The notes below the pieces were generated by a model that saw only the letters and a program-made list of their open reading frames with translations, was not told where the DNA came from and made no database searches. 23,085 bases of DNA from a virus. Where the stretch lies: the IMG/VR virus record IMGVR_UViG_3300036670_000056, positions 1 to 23,085 of that record. One strand, given 5' to 3'. Positions 1 to 8,194 of this stretch are shown piece after piece. How positions within the stretch are numbered: the stretch's first letter is position 1; every line of letters starts with the position of its first letter. The position numbers were made by a program, and so were the translations under genes.

Positions 1-308
1 GCTACTATCTTGTCAACTTGCGCGTGTGTTAACACATCTTGCTTCTTTAATACTAAAGTAAGCGTTTGCGTGTTAACTCTTGTACCTGCCTCACGGCTGC
101 CTATTAGACCTTGGTCAAAAGTATTGCCCTCTGCTAGTGCTTCAAACTTGTAAACAGTGGTTAACTCTGTTGCAATAGCTGTTACCGCTCCGTCTAGTAC
201 TGTAAATGCTCCATCTGCCTCGACAAAATCCGCAAGGTACACCGCCCGAATACCTCCGAGCGTGTCCTTACATGGTTCTGTACGTCCTTTTGTTACCAAA
301 CAACTCAT
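1..308 (-). CDS. Phage structural protein after the capsid gene, C-terminus cut by the window edge
   Basis: The first 102 codons can be read, and the gene continues beyond position 1. The start ATG shares one base with the capsid gene stop (TAATG), so translation is probably coupled. The N-terminus reads MSCLVTKGRTEPCKDTLGGI, then a beta-strand-like stretch (RAVYLADF) and a Gly/Thr/Val-rich region with no obvious membrane segment. A Cys plus 'CKD..GGI' opening is one I associate with structural proteins next to the major capsid gene in Bacteroidota phages, often called tail tube or virion proteins; that is recollection, not something I could search. Position directly after the capsid gene supports a virion role. 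A connector or tail-tube role is inference. Confidence 0.7.
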   Translation of the reverse strand, partial: MSCLVTKGRTEPCKDTLGGIRAVYLADFVEADGAFTVLDGAVTAIATELTTVYKFEALAEGNTFDQGLIGSREAGTRVNTQTLTLVLKKQDVLTHAQVDKIV

Positions 309-1216
309 TATGCACCTACGTAATAAACGATGTCCTCACTATTATAGTAGTTTACACCACCGTTATATACCATTTTCATTCTAACTTGTCCGTCAAATAA
401 CACATCTTCCATGTCTTTAACTCTGATTTCGTTGTGATCTCCTAGCAAGCCAGTTGCAAAAGCAAGGTTTTTAACCTCATAAGCAACGATTGTATTATCT
501 GCAAGACCATTAACAATTTCTAGCGTGTAACGTCCGAATACTAATGATGCGTTAGCGTTTCCACCTAGACCGTTTATCGCTCCGAAAGATGTTAGTTTCT
601 GTAAGTACTTAGTAGCAACGTCAGGAGATACAATAAATACAAGGCTCTTGCGTAGCATTGCGGTAGGAATAGAATTTTCTACCAACTCCAAAGCCGCGAT
701 AACGTTGTCCTTTGTTATTGCTCCTGCTGCGGTAGGCTTAACTACTGCTGCGTCGGCTGCAAATAACTTTGTAAAGCCATCCCACTCACCTGCATTATCT
801 GAATCTCCATTCCATATAAGATCATCTGTACGTTGTGCTGTGCTTGCTAAAACCTCGGCAAGGATTGCGCTCTCGATGTCAGCAGCTAGAGTGTCGTTAA
901 AGGCGCTTGCACCAAAACCATCTTCGCTCCATGTTTGTCTGAAATCTTCTTTACAAACCTCTAAGTTGTTCATTAGCTTAACAGGTATAATCTGTCGCTC
1001 GTTTAAAAGGATTGCACCCGCTGGAGTGAATCCACAAGAATAAGCTACTGTGCCGTCTGTGTATCTTATGCGTCGCAAACTGATTTTATCGTTTACGTTA
1101 AATAAAGGCGTAATTAACCCCTTTGCTAGAGTGTCAGCTTCTCTGAATGCTGCACCGATTATTTCACCTGCGACCTTGCCCGCATAGTTACTTGATACTG
1201 TTGTAGTTGTTGCCAT
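308..1216 (-). CDS. Major capsid protein, HK97-fold type
   Basis: This 302-aa protein is the likely shell subunit of the head. It follows a protease-scaffold gene by 3 nt, the classical pairing. Features seen: a Thr/Ala-rich N-terminus without a long delta domain, the middle stretch LIWNGDSDNAGEWDGF (about residues 133-148) that matches the 'linGdg..Gi.G' loop of HK97-type capsid proteins, and a C-terminal beta-rich end (MKMVYNGGVNYYNSEDIVYY). Length fits a small HK97-type capsid protein. The lack of a delta domain agrees with scaffold function being carried by the upstream protease fusion. Start ATG at 1216 is the first in frame after the upstream stop. Family assignment is by pattern recognition; a structure prediction would confirm the fold. 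Confidence 0.8.
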   Translation of the reverse strand: MATTTTVSSNYAGKVAGEIIGAAFREADTLAKGLITPLFNVNDKISLRRIRYTDGTVAYSCGFTPAGAILLNERQIIPVKLMNNLEVCKEDFRQTWSEDGFGASAFNDTLAADIESAILAEVLASTAQRTDDLIWNGDSDNAGEWDGFTKLFAADAAVVKPTAAGAITKDNVIAALELVENSIPTAMLRKSLVFIVSPDVATKYLQKLTSFGAINGLGGNANASLVFGRYTLEIVNGLADNTIVAYEVKNLAFATGLLGDHNEIRVKDMEDVLFDGQVRMKMVYNGGVNYYNSEDIVYYVGA

Positions 1217-1219
1217 TTT

Positions 1220-2314
1220 TTAGTTTCTATTTTTTTGAATTTGAGCAAGTATACGCCCTTTGGCGGTTGCTGGTCTTTCGGTTAGTGTTACTTGTGATTT
1301 TGCCTGTATGCGTGTTGTTGCTGGCTGCTCGCCCATTTTAGAAAGTGCTATTTTAAAGTCTGCGTTTTCTTGCTTGACCTCGGCTAGTTGCGTAGTCAAA
1401 GAATTTAAACCGAATCTTTTTTCTAAAGCGTTAAAAAATTTATTCATTTCGTCGTCGGATAGTTCCGCTTCAACTTCTGGAGCGTCCTCTGCTGGTGCTG
1501 CTTCTGGTTGCATAATCTCTGCGATTATACCCTCCTCTGCGATCACCATCATAGTGCCATCCTCTAGGCTGTACTCACCTACTGGTAGAGGTACTTGCTC
1601 GCCTTCGTTCTCAATAAACACCACTGTGCCTACCTCTAGTGCCTCGCCTTCATAAAAGACTTCTACACCGTCAGCGGTTATTACGCTGCCTGCTAGTTTA
1701 ACGTCCGCTGGTTTTGATGCGTTAATTAGGGCTTCACCTAATCGCTGCAAAATCCCTTTGGACTCATTTGTTTTACTCATAGTTACATTTTTAGTTATCT
1801 CTTTTAAATTAAATATTCCATCTATACTAAAGCCTAAAATCTTGCCGTCTTTGGCGTCTTGCCATACCTTGTCATCGTGTACTTTCATCATTACCGCCCA
1901 TGAGCCTACGCGGTCAGTAAATCCAAACTTACGCGTCTTATCGTGTACGTCGTCCTCTATAATCCAAGATTCTACAACGCTTACCGCATCGCTTCCTAGG
2001 TCAATCTCATGCTCTAGTGTGCTGTTGTTTACGTTGCCTTTTTTCACAAAGTCGTGCGCGGCTTGTACTATTGTTTTGCTAGAAAATACTAGGTTATAGT
2101 CACCGCTTTCGTCGCTTCTAAAAATAGGCTTGTTAGGCACTAACGCTATACCCATAAGTATGCGTCTTTCCTCGTCAACCGTTGCAAGTTTTACCGTCTT
2201 TTTTTGCTCGGATAGTGTGATCCAGTTGCTTTGCATTGCTGGACTTTTAACCACCGACAAAGCGTAAACTCCCTCGTTTTCCTTTGGATTATACTCAACG
2301 TTGTAGATTCTCAT
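1220..2314 (-). CDS. Prohead protease (XkdF / Peptidase_S78_2 type) with C-terminal scaffold-like region
   Basis: This 364-aa protein should process the immature head and act as internal scaffold. The N-terminal 170 residues fit the XkdF-like protease family: a strand region with ALVPNKPIFR (57-66), a TLEHE stretch with a candidate catalytic His (about 102), VVESWI (113-118), GSWAVMMKV (137-145) and GFSIDG with a candidate catalytic Ser (about 163). The second half has a short beta region, an acidic Ala/Glu/Pro-rich stretch (about 265-290), then a helical and probably coiled-coil segment with Lys/Arg near the end, as expected of a scaffold that is later degraded. It is encoded directly upstream of the capsid gene. 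The ATG is preceded by an ATCGTTATAA box seen before two other late genes. Catalytic residues are inferred by family resemblance. Confidence 0.8.
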   Translation of the reverse strand: MRIYNVEYNPKENEGVYALSVVKSPAMQSNWITLSEQKKTVKLATVDEERRILMGIALVPNKPIFRSDESGDYNLVFSSKTIVQAAHDFVKKGNVNNSTLEHEIDLGSDAVSVVESWIIEDDVHDKTRKFGFTDRVGSWAVMMKVHDDKVWQDAKDGKILGFSIDGIFNLKEITKNVTMSKTNESKGILQRLGEALINASKPADVKLAGSVITADGVEVFYEGEALEVGTVVFIENEGEQVPLPVGEYSLEDGTMMVIAEEGIIAEIMQPEAAPAEDAPEVEAELSDDEMNKFFNALEKRFGLNSLTTQLAEVKQENADFKIALSKMGEQPATTRIQAKSQVTLTERPATAKGRILAQIQKNRN

Positions 2315-2318
2315 ATAG

Positions 2319-2328
2319 TTATAACGAT
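2319..2328 (-). promoter_or_regulatory. Conserved ATCGTTATAA box, 4 nt before the protease start
   Basis: The minus strand reads ATCGTTATAA, then CTAT, then ATG. The surrounding 24 nt match the copy at 9131-9140 at all but about three positions, beginning TAGG and ending TATATGA. A third copy is at 8067-8076. The distance to the ATG is nearly constant (4, 4 and 5 nt). It could be a late promoter element giving almost leaderless transcripts, or a translation-initiation element. Confidence 0.5.
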
Positions 2329-2365
2329 AGCCTAAACCTTTTGTTTAACTAAAAATAAAAATAAA

Positions 2366-4258
2366 TTATCCAAACGCAGCCTGCGACCTTGTACTGCGAT
2401 CTGCTGCTTGCTGGCTTGTAACATCTTGACCCACTACAAAGGCTCTTACAGGCGGTGTATCTAGCTCGTCTAAGCCTGTGCGTAATTGGTTTACGTTTGA
2501 CCTACCTACTAGATTAAACGCTGGCTGCTGCGTTGCTGTTGCCGTTGCTGTGTTACCACCAGAGCCGCCTCCTTGACCCGCTACCTTTACGGATAGTATT
2601 TGCTTAACGTTTGCCAGTCCAGCCGCTACCGCTGCCGCTGCTGCTATTGCTCCACGTATAGGCGCGTCAGGTGTTGCTAGTGTTTGCTGTGCTTTAAAAG
2701 CAGCCGTAGCACTTTGGTAAGTGTCTACTAAAGTAGTTGCGACCGCTAACGCTTTGCTTGCAACCGTTCTTTTTCCTGCTAACGCTTCTAACCCTTGCGC
2801 AACCGTGCTTAAATTATTAAGGGCTTGAATTTTAGAATTAGTTTTTAAATTTTCTAAATCTATTTCGTCTTGCGCATCTTTTTTGTCTTTTATTTTTTTT
2901 GCTTCTGCGGTTGTTTTATCTAAATCTTTTTGCTGCTGTGCAAACTTTGCATTTAACAATAAAAGTAACGCGGCTTTTTCTTCTTCTGTTTGCGCTAGTA
3001 GTTCTATTTCTTGCTCGGCTCTAGTGCGTGCTAAATCTAGTTTTTGCTGTGCTGTTATTGCCTCCGCGTCTTGCGCTTCTGTTCTGTATCTTTTCTCTAA
3101 ATCAGCAATCGCTTTTGCGTGGTCGTCAATCGCTTTTAACTCGCTTTCGTTTATTTTTTTTAAAAAATCCGCGCGGTCTTTTTCAGATAATTTGTTATTT
3201 TCTGCTATAAGTTTACGCTGCTCATCAAAGCCTAATTTTGTGTTAGTTAGCGCGTCGGTTATTTCTTGCTTGGCTTGCTCGTTAACCACCCTTAGACGTT
3301 CCTTTGCTGCGTCTGCTGCAACCTTTGCGCGGTCTTGCGCTGCTTTTGCTGCGGCTTTCCTAGCATCTTCTAACCCTTTAATTCTGGACTTCTCGTCGTT
3401 GTTGGCTCTTTCTTCTTGCTTGTTTATATTGCGTCTGTCCTCGGCTGACTTTCTTTCTAATGCTATTAAGGCAATTTCAGCGGATGCGGCTGCTTCTAAA
3501 TCTTCCTTACCGCTATCTGATTGCGCGTTAAGTGCAAGTATAGCGGCTAGTTTTCTCTTTGCGTTTGCTAGTTCCTGTGCGGTTTGCTCTCCCTCGGCTT
3601 TTTTAATTGCATCTAAAGCATTTTTTTTATCTTTAAAACTTGCGTTTTCGTCGGTTAGTAATTCCTTAGATACTGCAAGGTCTTTATCTAATCTAGCGCG
3701 GGAAACGCTTAATCCACGCATAGCGTCTGAAACCTCTTGCAGTACTTTTGTCGCATCCGCAGCCGCTTGAAACTCTTTTGCTACCTCGTCGCCAAAACCA
3801 TTAACCGCTGCCCTGCCCTCTTCTAAGGCTCCCTTAAAATCTCCGCTAAAAAATTTAACTATTGCGTTACCTACGTTTAAAATTCTATCTCTAACTACAT
3901 CTATAACCGCGCCTACTCCAGCCATTACTTGCTCTAGTTGCTCGCCTCCTGCTTTAGTAGAAGTAAACGCATTAAATAATAAAGTAAGCGCACCAACTAT
4001 TGCAACCAAAACAAGCCCTAAAGGATTTGCAACTATTGCAACCATTGCCTTTAGCATCCCTTTCATTCCCGAAATGGTTTGGCTTAATGCTGGTGAAACT
4101 CCAGATATTGCGCTTTCAGTACCCTTAAATCCTTGTGTAGTTTTCTTTGTTGCGTTATCGCTTGCCGTTCCTACATCGTTTATTTGACCTTTTAAATCCT
4201 TTACGCCTTTAGTTGCCTTTTCAGATTTAACTACAATTTCAATTTCTTTTTTTATCAT
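2366..4258 (-). CDS. Tail tape measure protein
   Basis: This 630-aa protein sets tail length and is ejected with the DNA. The N-terminus (MIKKEIEIVVKSEKATKGVK) is typical of tape measures. A hydrophobic segment covers about 71-97 (AMVAIVANPLGLVLVAIVGA). A very long Ala/Lys/Glu-rich coiled-coil region follows (about 150-480), then an Ala-rich helical part containing TLVDTYQSATAAFKAQ and GLANVKQIL, a C-terminal pattern common in Bacteroidota tape measures. At about 1.5 A per residue, 630 residues suggests a tail near 95 nm; that is inference. Its ATG overlaps the stop of the 50-aa gene upstream (ATGA). It lies after, not before, the two large tail proteins and far from the chaperone gene, which is unusual. 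Confidence 0.85.
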   Translation of the reverse strand: MIKKEIEIVVKSEKATKGVKDLKGQINDVGTASDNATKKTTQGFKGTESAISGVSPALSQTISGMKGMLKAMVAIVANPLGLVLVAIVGALTLLFNAFTSTKAGGEQLEQVMAGVGAVIDVVRDRILNVGNAIVKFFSGDFKGALEEGRAAVNGFGDEVAKEFQAAADATKVLQEVSDAMRGLSVSRARLDKDLAVSKELLTDENASFKDKKNALDAIKKAEGEQTAQELANAKRKLAAILALNAQSDSGKEDLEAAASAEIALIALERKSAEDRRNINKQEERANNDEKSRIKGLEDARKAAAKAAQDRAKVAADAAKERLRVVNEQAKQEITDALTNTKLGFDEQRKLIAENNKLSEKDRADFLKKINESELKAIDDHAKAIADLEKRYRTEAQDAEAITAQQKLDLARTRAEQEIELLAQTEEEKAALLLLLNAKFAQQQKDLDKTTAEAKKIKDKKDAQDEIDLENLKTNSKIQALNNLSTVAQGLEALAGKRTVASKALAVATTLVDTYQSATAAFKAQQTLATPDAPIRGAIAAAAAVAAGLANVKQILSVKVAGQGGGSGGNTATATATQQPAFNLVGRSNVNQLRTGLDELDTPPVRAFVVGQDVTSQQAADRSTRSQAAFG

Positions 4259-4407
4259 CTTAAAATAAATTTAAAGGATCGTTTTATTTTTACTTTTAAA
4301 TCTTTGCAGTCCTTTACAAGTTCATACTTTCCCTTTGCAATTTCTATTGTTTCGGTTTCACCGTAGTACTCAAATGCTTGCAGCGCGTCTATTATTTTGC
4401 CTATCAT
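4255..4407 (-). CDS. Small 50-aa tail-module protein, unknown function
   Basis: This short frame begins MIGKIIDALQAFEYYGETET and ends KRSFKFILR. It is linked by ATGA overlaps on both sides: its ATG overlaps the stop of the large tail protein, and its TGA overlaps the tape measure start. This exact double coupling and the absence of any other use of the interval make a real gene likely. It is basic towards the C-terminus with one Cys and no membrane segment. Position just before the tape measure would suit a small tail assembly partner, but no family is recognised. Confidence 0.7.
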   Translation of the reverse strand: MIGKIIDALQAFEYYGETETIEIAKGKYELVKDCKDLKVKIKRSFKFILR

Positions 4408-6647
4408 GTTGCTAATTGTAAAACTGTTATTGTTGGGTTACTTACTCCGTCCGTTATATTTATAGTGCCTACTCTGTCCTCTGTAAACGGATTATCATTA
4501 AAGGAAAATACAATGTTTTGCCCTGATTGAACTACCGACGTTTCTATTGTTATAAAGTCGCTTTGAGTCGTTACAAAGGCTTGCTCTGCACCTGTGTAGT
4601 AAATCGACCCACCGTTGGCAAATTGCCCAGTAGATTGTGAAACCTTGCTTATGTCGCCCGCGCTTAGGCTGGTAAAAATATCATTTATTAAAACCAATTT
4701 TGAAACGCCTGTTATAAGGTTAGAATCCACCGTATCTATAATGTACCTATCGCCTTTTATTATTAGTCTGTCGTTTAGTTTCAACTCACTTGCAAGTGTT
4801 ATCGGTAGGTTAGCATTTAGCGTGAACTGTCGTCGGTTTTCACTAAACAAATCATTTAGGTAATCGCTATAAAAGCGTGAATACCAGTTGTCTAAAAGAG
4901 TAGCACCGTTGTACTCGCTAAACTCCGCGTTAAATTGTGCCGCAAAACCACCTGTCAACTGCAAAGAATGACTAGGTAAGCGCGCTTTTATTACTTCTTG
5001 GTAGGTATCACCGCTGAATCCTATGCGATTATCGGACGTTAAATCCAATAATGGCGCGTAAAACAGGAACGGTGCGTTGTTATAGGTGTTTAAATCCTTA
5101 TCAACTATCAATCCGTATTGCACGGTTGAGCCTGTGAAGCGTTCAAACTGGGGATTTTCAAATGGTAGTTCTATTTTTAATTCATCTTCTGCTGAAATAT
5201 TCTCTAGGCTATCCTCAAAACCACCAAATTGCTGCGAAAAAATACCCTCGTATTGCTCGGCAAGTATGCTCTGTTGCTCTTTATAGCCGAAATTAATCTC
5301 GTTGTACAACTTACCGCGTGTCACGTCTAGGGTTTCTATATCTACATATTGCGATATGTCAGTAATTGCTCCGCTATCGTACCAGCTTGCAAGGTCATTT
5401 ACATAAAGGTCGCCATTATTTTGTGGCACGATTACTAAATTAAAAGCCTTTACGATTGCGGCTATAAAGTCCACTACTTTAATATCGGGCAAAATGTTTT
5501 TAATCTCTAATTGTGGCGCAAGGCTGGTAAAAGTGCTGCTGTTTGTGCTTTGGTCACTTACTAAAATATTACTGGAGTTGTTTACAAAGTTTAACGTTTG
5601 ATACGCGATGTCTACCGTCGCGGTTATTATGCCTTTTATTTCTAATTTATAATTAAATAAATACGCTCCAGGAGTAAACGGCAGCAAATCACCGCGATAA
5701 GTTATTAAATTATTACCTGTTAAATAATCGCTTTTAAAAACTTGTTCACCATTTATAAAAAATAACAAACGGTATTCAGAATCGCCCGCGCTTACATTTA
5801 CCTGAGCGCTTATTTCTGGTCTAAATCTCGGCTGGTACATTTCCCTCTGGTAAGGTGTAATACTAAAAGTGTGCAGGTCTATTATGCGACTAGGTATAGC
5901 ATCATCTTTGCCATTGCCTAAACTTATAAACAGGTCGTCGAACTCTTGGCGCGCAAAAAAATCATCTGTAAAAAATAACCCGTAGTCGGTGCTAATTGCT
6001 TGTATTATTTCTTTTACTTTTATAGCTGGTTTTAATTCTCGCCAGCTTAACCCGCTAGTAAATGCAGCGTCATACTTTATATTTATATTAGCCTCGTTGT
6101 CTAGTTGTGAGCCTTGAAACAAATATCTTCTGTCATAAGATAAAAGAGGATATACAACGCTGCCGTTTGCAATCCCTAGCGCGGTGTCTAATCCACTTAA
6201 AACTGTTTGCGGGCTGTATGTATGGTCAAACTCTGCAAGGTCTAAATCGCGCAGTTTGTCCTCACCTATCAAGTCCTTTATCTTTACCGTTTCACCAAAA
6301 AACTCAATCATATAGTTAACAGGTACATTTGATTGAAGCGATGCACCGTTAAGTTGAACCTTGCCTATCTTATAAGTTACACCACCTAAAAGTAATAACG
6401 CGCTTTGTTTTTTTCTTGCGTCAAAACCGTTTATAATTTGTGCGTCGTAGTAGTGCTTAAAAATAGCGTTGTTTAGGTCGTCAGCAGGTACTCTGAATTG
6501 CTGCGTAAAGTCTGTAAATATTTTGGTTAAATCCTGAATAGATTGCACCGACTGGTTTAACCTTATCGTTTCGTCTGGAAATAAAGTAACACGCTCAAAT
6601 GGCGATTGTTCTGTACGCTTTACATAAAGGGCTAAATCACTATACAT
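4404..6647 (-). CDS. Large tail or baseplate protein with a BACON-like C-terminal domain
   Basis: This 747-aa protein is predicted to be part of the tail tip or baseplate. Near the N-terminus (about 40-65) it has FTQQFRVPADDLNNAIFKHY, a signature I associate with Bacteroidota phage tail proteins. Most of the protein is beta-rich with many Asn, Thr and aromatic residues. The last 50 residues (VVQSGQNIVFSFNDNPFTED, then RVGTINITDG...ITVLQLAT) look like a BACON or Ig-type beta-sandwich, ending in the usual 'ItVlQ' strand; such domains bind carbohydrate or mucin in Bacteroidota proteins. A TTG five codons upstream is possible, but the ATG at 6647 gives a normal 8-nt overlap with the preceding gene. 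It could hold the receptor-binding function, which is inference. Confidence 0.7.
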   Translation of the reverse strand: MYSDLALYVKRTEQSPFERVTLFPDETIRLNQSVQSIQDLTKIFTDFTQQFRVPADDLNNAIFKHYYDAQIINGFDARKKQSALLLLGGVTYKIGKVQLNGASLQSNVPVNYMIEFFGETVKIKDLIGEDKLRDLDLAEFDHTYSPQTVLSGLDTALGIANGSVVYPLLSYDRRYLFQGSQLDNEANINIKYDAAFTSGLSWRELKPAIKVKEIIQAISTDYGLFFTDDFFARQEFDDLFISLGNGKDDAIPSRIIDLHTFSITPYQREMYQPRFRPEISAQVNVSAGDSEYRLLFFINGEQVFKSDYLTGNNLITYRGDLLPFTPGAYLFNYKLEIKGIITATVDIAYQTLNFVNNSSNILVSDQSTNSSTFTSLAPQLEIKNILPDIKVVDFIAAIVKAFNLVIVPQNNGDLYVNDLASWYDSGAITDISQYVDIETLDVTRGKLYNEINFGYKEQQSILAEQYEGIFSQQFGGFEDSLENISAEDELKIELPFENPQFERFTGSTVQYGLIVDKDLNTYNNAPFLFYAPLLDLTSDNRIGFSGDTYQEVIKARLPSHSLQLTGGFAAQFNAEFSEYNGATLLDNWYSRFYSDYLNDLFSENRRQFTLNANLPITLASELKLNDRLIIKGDRYIIDTVDSNLITGVSKLVLINDIFTSLSAGDISKVSQSTGQFANGGSIYYTGAEQAFVTTQSDFITIETSVVQSGQNIVFSFNDNPFTEDRVGTINITDGVSNPTITVLQLAT

Positions 6648-8061
6648 TTTGCACCGCGTCAAATGATTGTAAAAAGTCGATAGCGTAATTAATTAATTTA
6701 TCGTTAAGCCCTGTTAAAACCCTTAGCGATTTGCTGTCTACGTTTACAGGTGTGAAAGTTCCCGCATCATTAAAATAAACGTACTCACTATTTAGCAAGT
6801 CTTTAAGTACTTCATTCTGTTGCTCGTTTAGATAGCCGCTGTTGAGGCTTACCGTAGTTCGTGAGTTCTTGTTCCCGCTTCTATATAAGTGTCTTGAGGT
6901 GTCGTATAAACCACCTAGAACAAAGTTATTTTTATACTCGCCCTCTTGCGTAAATGTTACGTTTTCGGTTTTAGCCTTAAAAAAAGTTAGTTGCTCAAAT
7001 ACTCCGAGCCTATTTAAAAACATAACGTTAACAGGTGTGAATTTACACTCTTTTACTATCTCGAAAATATATTCTGTATTTAATACTATATAAGGCGTGG
7101 TTAATTCGGTAGTGTCTACAAATAAATACTGAACTCTGTTTTCAACTATCTGACTATTTACTATCGTATTACCATAAATAATATTTTGGTCTTTATCTTC
7201 AAAAAAATAACTGGATCCGTCTGCTAATACAGGAACTACGACTGTATCCCCTTGCTGCACTTGGTTAAACTTAGATGTGAGTAAGACGTTGCTAGTAGTG
7301 TCTAGGTAATTGGCTCCGTCAGCATAAGACGAATATCCGCGCGTAGTAATTAAGTCCACAATTCGCGACTGTGGCGAGGTCTGTACGTTGTTTTGTGTGA
7401 GTATTGTAGTGGCTACTAAAGAACCTACCGCGCTAGGTAATATGCCAGTAGATGCACGCCATACTGGTCTAGGATTTAGGAAGTCTAAAGCAAACCGCGA
7501 AATTAAAACGTCAAAATATTCCCAGTTTAAACTAGGAGTAAACACTTTTTTCTCATAGTTAGGTGATGCAAGGCTTGCGCTCGTGTCGCCTGTCCTAAAA
7601 AACATCTGCACATTTTGAAATAGTTCCGTAGTTATTCCTAAAGATAGGTAATAGTTTGAACGCGCAAGCATTAATCCGTCGATTGCTGGCACACTGCTAG
7701 GCGTGTTCGTTATTAATGCGCTTACTCGTACGTCGTTAGGCGCGAAAGTAAACAACTGATTTATAAATATGTCAGGATTTGTACTTTTAACCGTTACAAC
7801 GTTGACTAAAATAGTACATTCCCATTGCCCACTAGCCACAAAGTCTAAGTCTATCGCGTCTTTGTATAGTTGTGCCTGAGTGTTTGAGTCCGTTCCTGCT
7901 GAAAATTCAAAGGCTTGCGACCTTGTTTGTACGATAGTTTCTAAAACAACCCCGCTTGACTGCGTGGATTGATTTGTAAAGCCTATCGATAGACCGTTAT
8001 TTTGTACGTTAAAATCAAATTCTTGATCGAACGTTATTTCTATCTCTGCGAATGTTGCCAT
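6640..8061 (-). CDS. Tail structural protein, possibly distal tail or baseplate
   Basis: This 473-aa protein has no signal peptide or membrane segment and is beta-rich with many Asn, Gln, Thr and Ser residues, like a virion protein. The N-terminus (MATFAEIEITFDQEFDFNVQ) is acidic. The C-terminal third (from about 370) has NFVLGGLYDTSRHLYRSGNK and then a region resembling those of phage distal tail proteins, ending in LKDLLNSEYVYFND-like strands. It overlaps the next large tail gene by 8 nt, so the pair is co-translated. I see no portal-like stem, so a portal is unlikely despite the size. An ATCGTTATAA box sits 5 nt before the ATG. Exact role is not recognisable. Confidence 0.6.
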   Translation of the reverse strand: MATFAEIEITFDQEFDFNVQNNGLSIGFTNQSTQSSGVVLETIVQTRSQAFEFSAGTDSNTQAQLYKDAIDLDFVASGQWECTILVNVVTVKSTNPDIFINQLFTFAPNDVRVSALITNTPSSVPAIDGLMLARSNYYLSLGITTELFQNVQMFFRTGDTSASLASPNYEKKVFTPSLNWEYFDVLISRFALDFLNPRPVWRASTGILPSAVGSLVATTILTQNNVQTSPQSRIVDLITTRGYSSYADGANYLDTTSNVLLTSKFNQVQQGDTVVVPVLADGSSYFFEDKDQNIIYGNTIVNSQIVENRVQYLFVDTTELTTPYIVLNTEYIFEIVKECKFTPVNVMFLNRLGVFEQLTFFKAKTENVTFTQEGEYKNNFVLGGLYDTSRHLYRSGNKNSRTTVSLNSGYLNEQQNEVLKDLLNSEYVYFNDAGTFTPVNVDSKSLRVLTGLNDKLINYAIDFLQSFDAVQNV

Positions 8062-8066
8062 AGAAT

Positions 8067-8076
8067 TTATAACGAT
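8067..8076 (-). promoter_or_regulatory. Conserved ATCGTTATAA box, 5 nt before a tail gene start
   Basis: This is the second of three copies. The minus strand reads TTATCGTTATAA, then ATTCT, then ATG. It lies in a 133-nt gap in an otherwise tightly packed gene run, which suits a new transcription start. It is less similar to the other two copies outside the core. Confidence 0.45.
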
Positions 8077-8084
8077 AAAATGGG

Positions 8085-8092
8085 TATCTTTG
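8085..8092 (+). promoter_or_regulatory. Candidate plus-strand -7 promoter element, TATCTTTG
   Basis: TATCTTTG matches the Bacteroidota -7 consensus TAnnTTTG exactly and lies 19 nt before the ATG of the only plus-strand gene candidate. No convincing -33 TTTG is found at the right distance. The same 8-mer occurs on the minus strand at 15778-15785. Confidence 0.4.
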
Positions 8093-8111
8093 TTTAAATC
8101 AAAACAACGCT

Positions 8112-8186
8112 ATGAAATATACATTTGTAAGAACACAAGAAAAAAAAGATGGTTATACATTCGAGCAACCTGTCGATAGTGTTTAG
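8112..8186 (+). CDS. Plus-strand mini-gene, 24 aa, unknown function
   Basis: This frame encodes MKYTFVRTQEKKDGYTFEQP followed by VDSV. It fills a 133-nt gap inside the minus-strand tail operon that otherwise has no minus-strand coding. Evidence that it is real: a TAnnTTTG box 19 nt upstream, and a leader containing ATCAAAACAACGC, the identical 13-mer found just before the ERF gene start on the minus strand. The peptide is polar with no membrane segment. It could be a small antisense-encoded regulator, or the RNA alone may matter. Short length makes chance a real possibility. Confidence 0.4.
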   Translation: MKYTFVRTQEKKDGYTFEQPVDSV

Positions 8187-8194
8187 GTATGACC

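Noticed and set aside
2883-3770. Long plus-strand open frame (295 codons) antisense to the tape measure
   Set aside because: It is a Ser/Ala/Phe-rich mirror of the Lys/Glu/Ala coiled-coil codons, with no start context or domain. The minus-strand frame is a clear tape measure.
6640-8061. Portal protein, by size (473 aa) in the packaging-structural region
   Set aside because: It is beta-rich throughout, lacks a helical stem or clip pattern, and is translationally coupled to a tail-tip protein.
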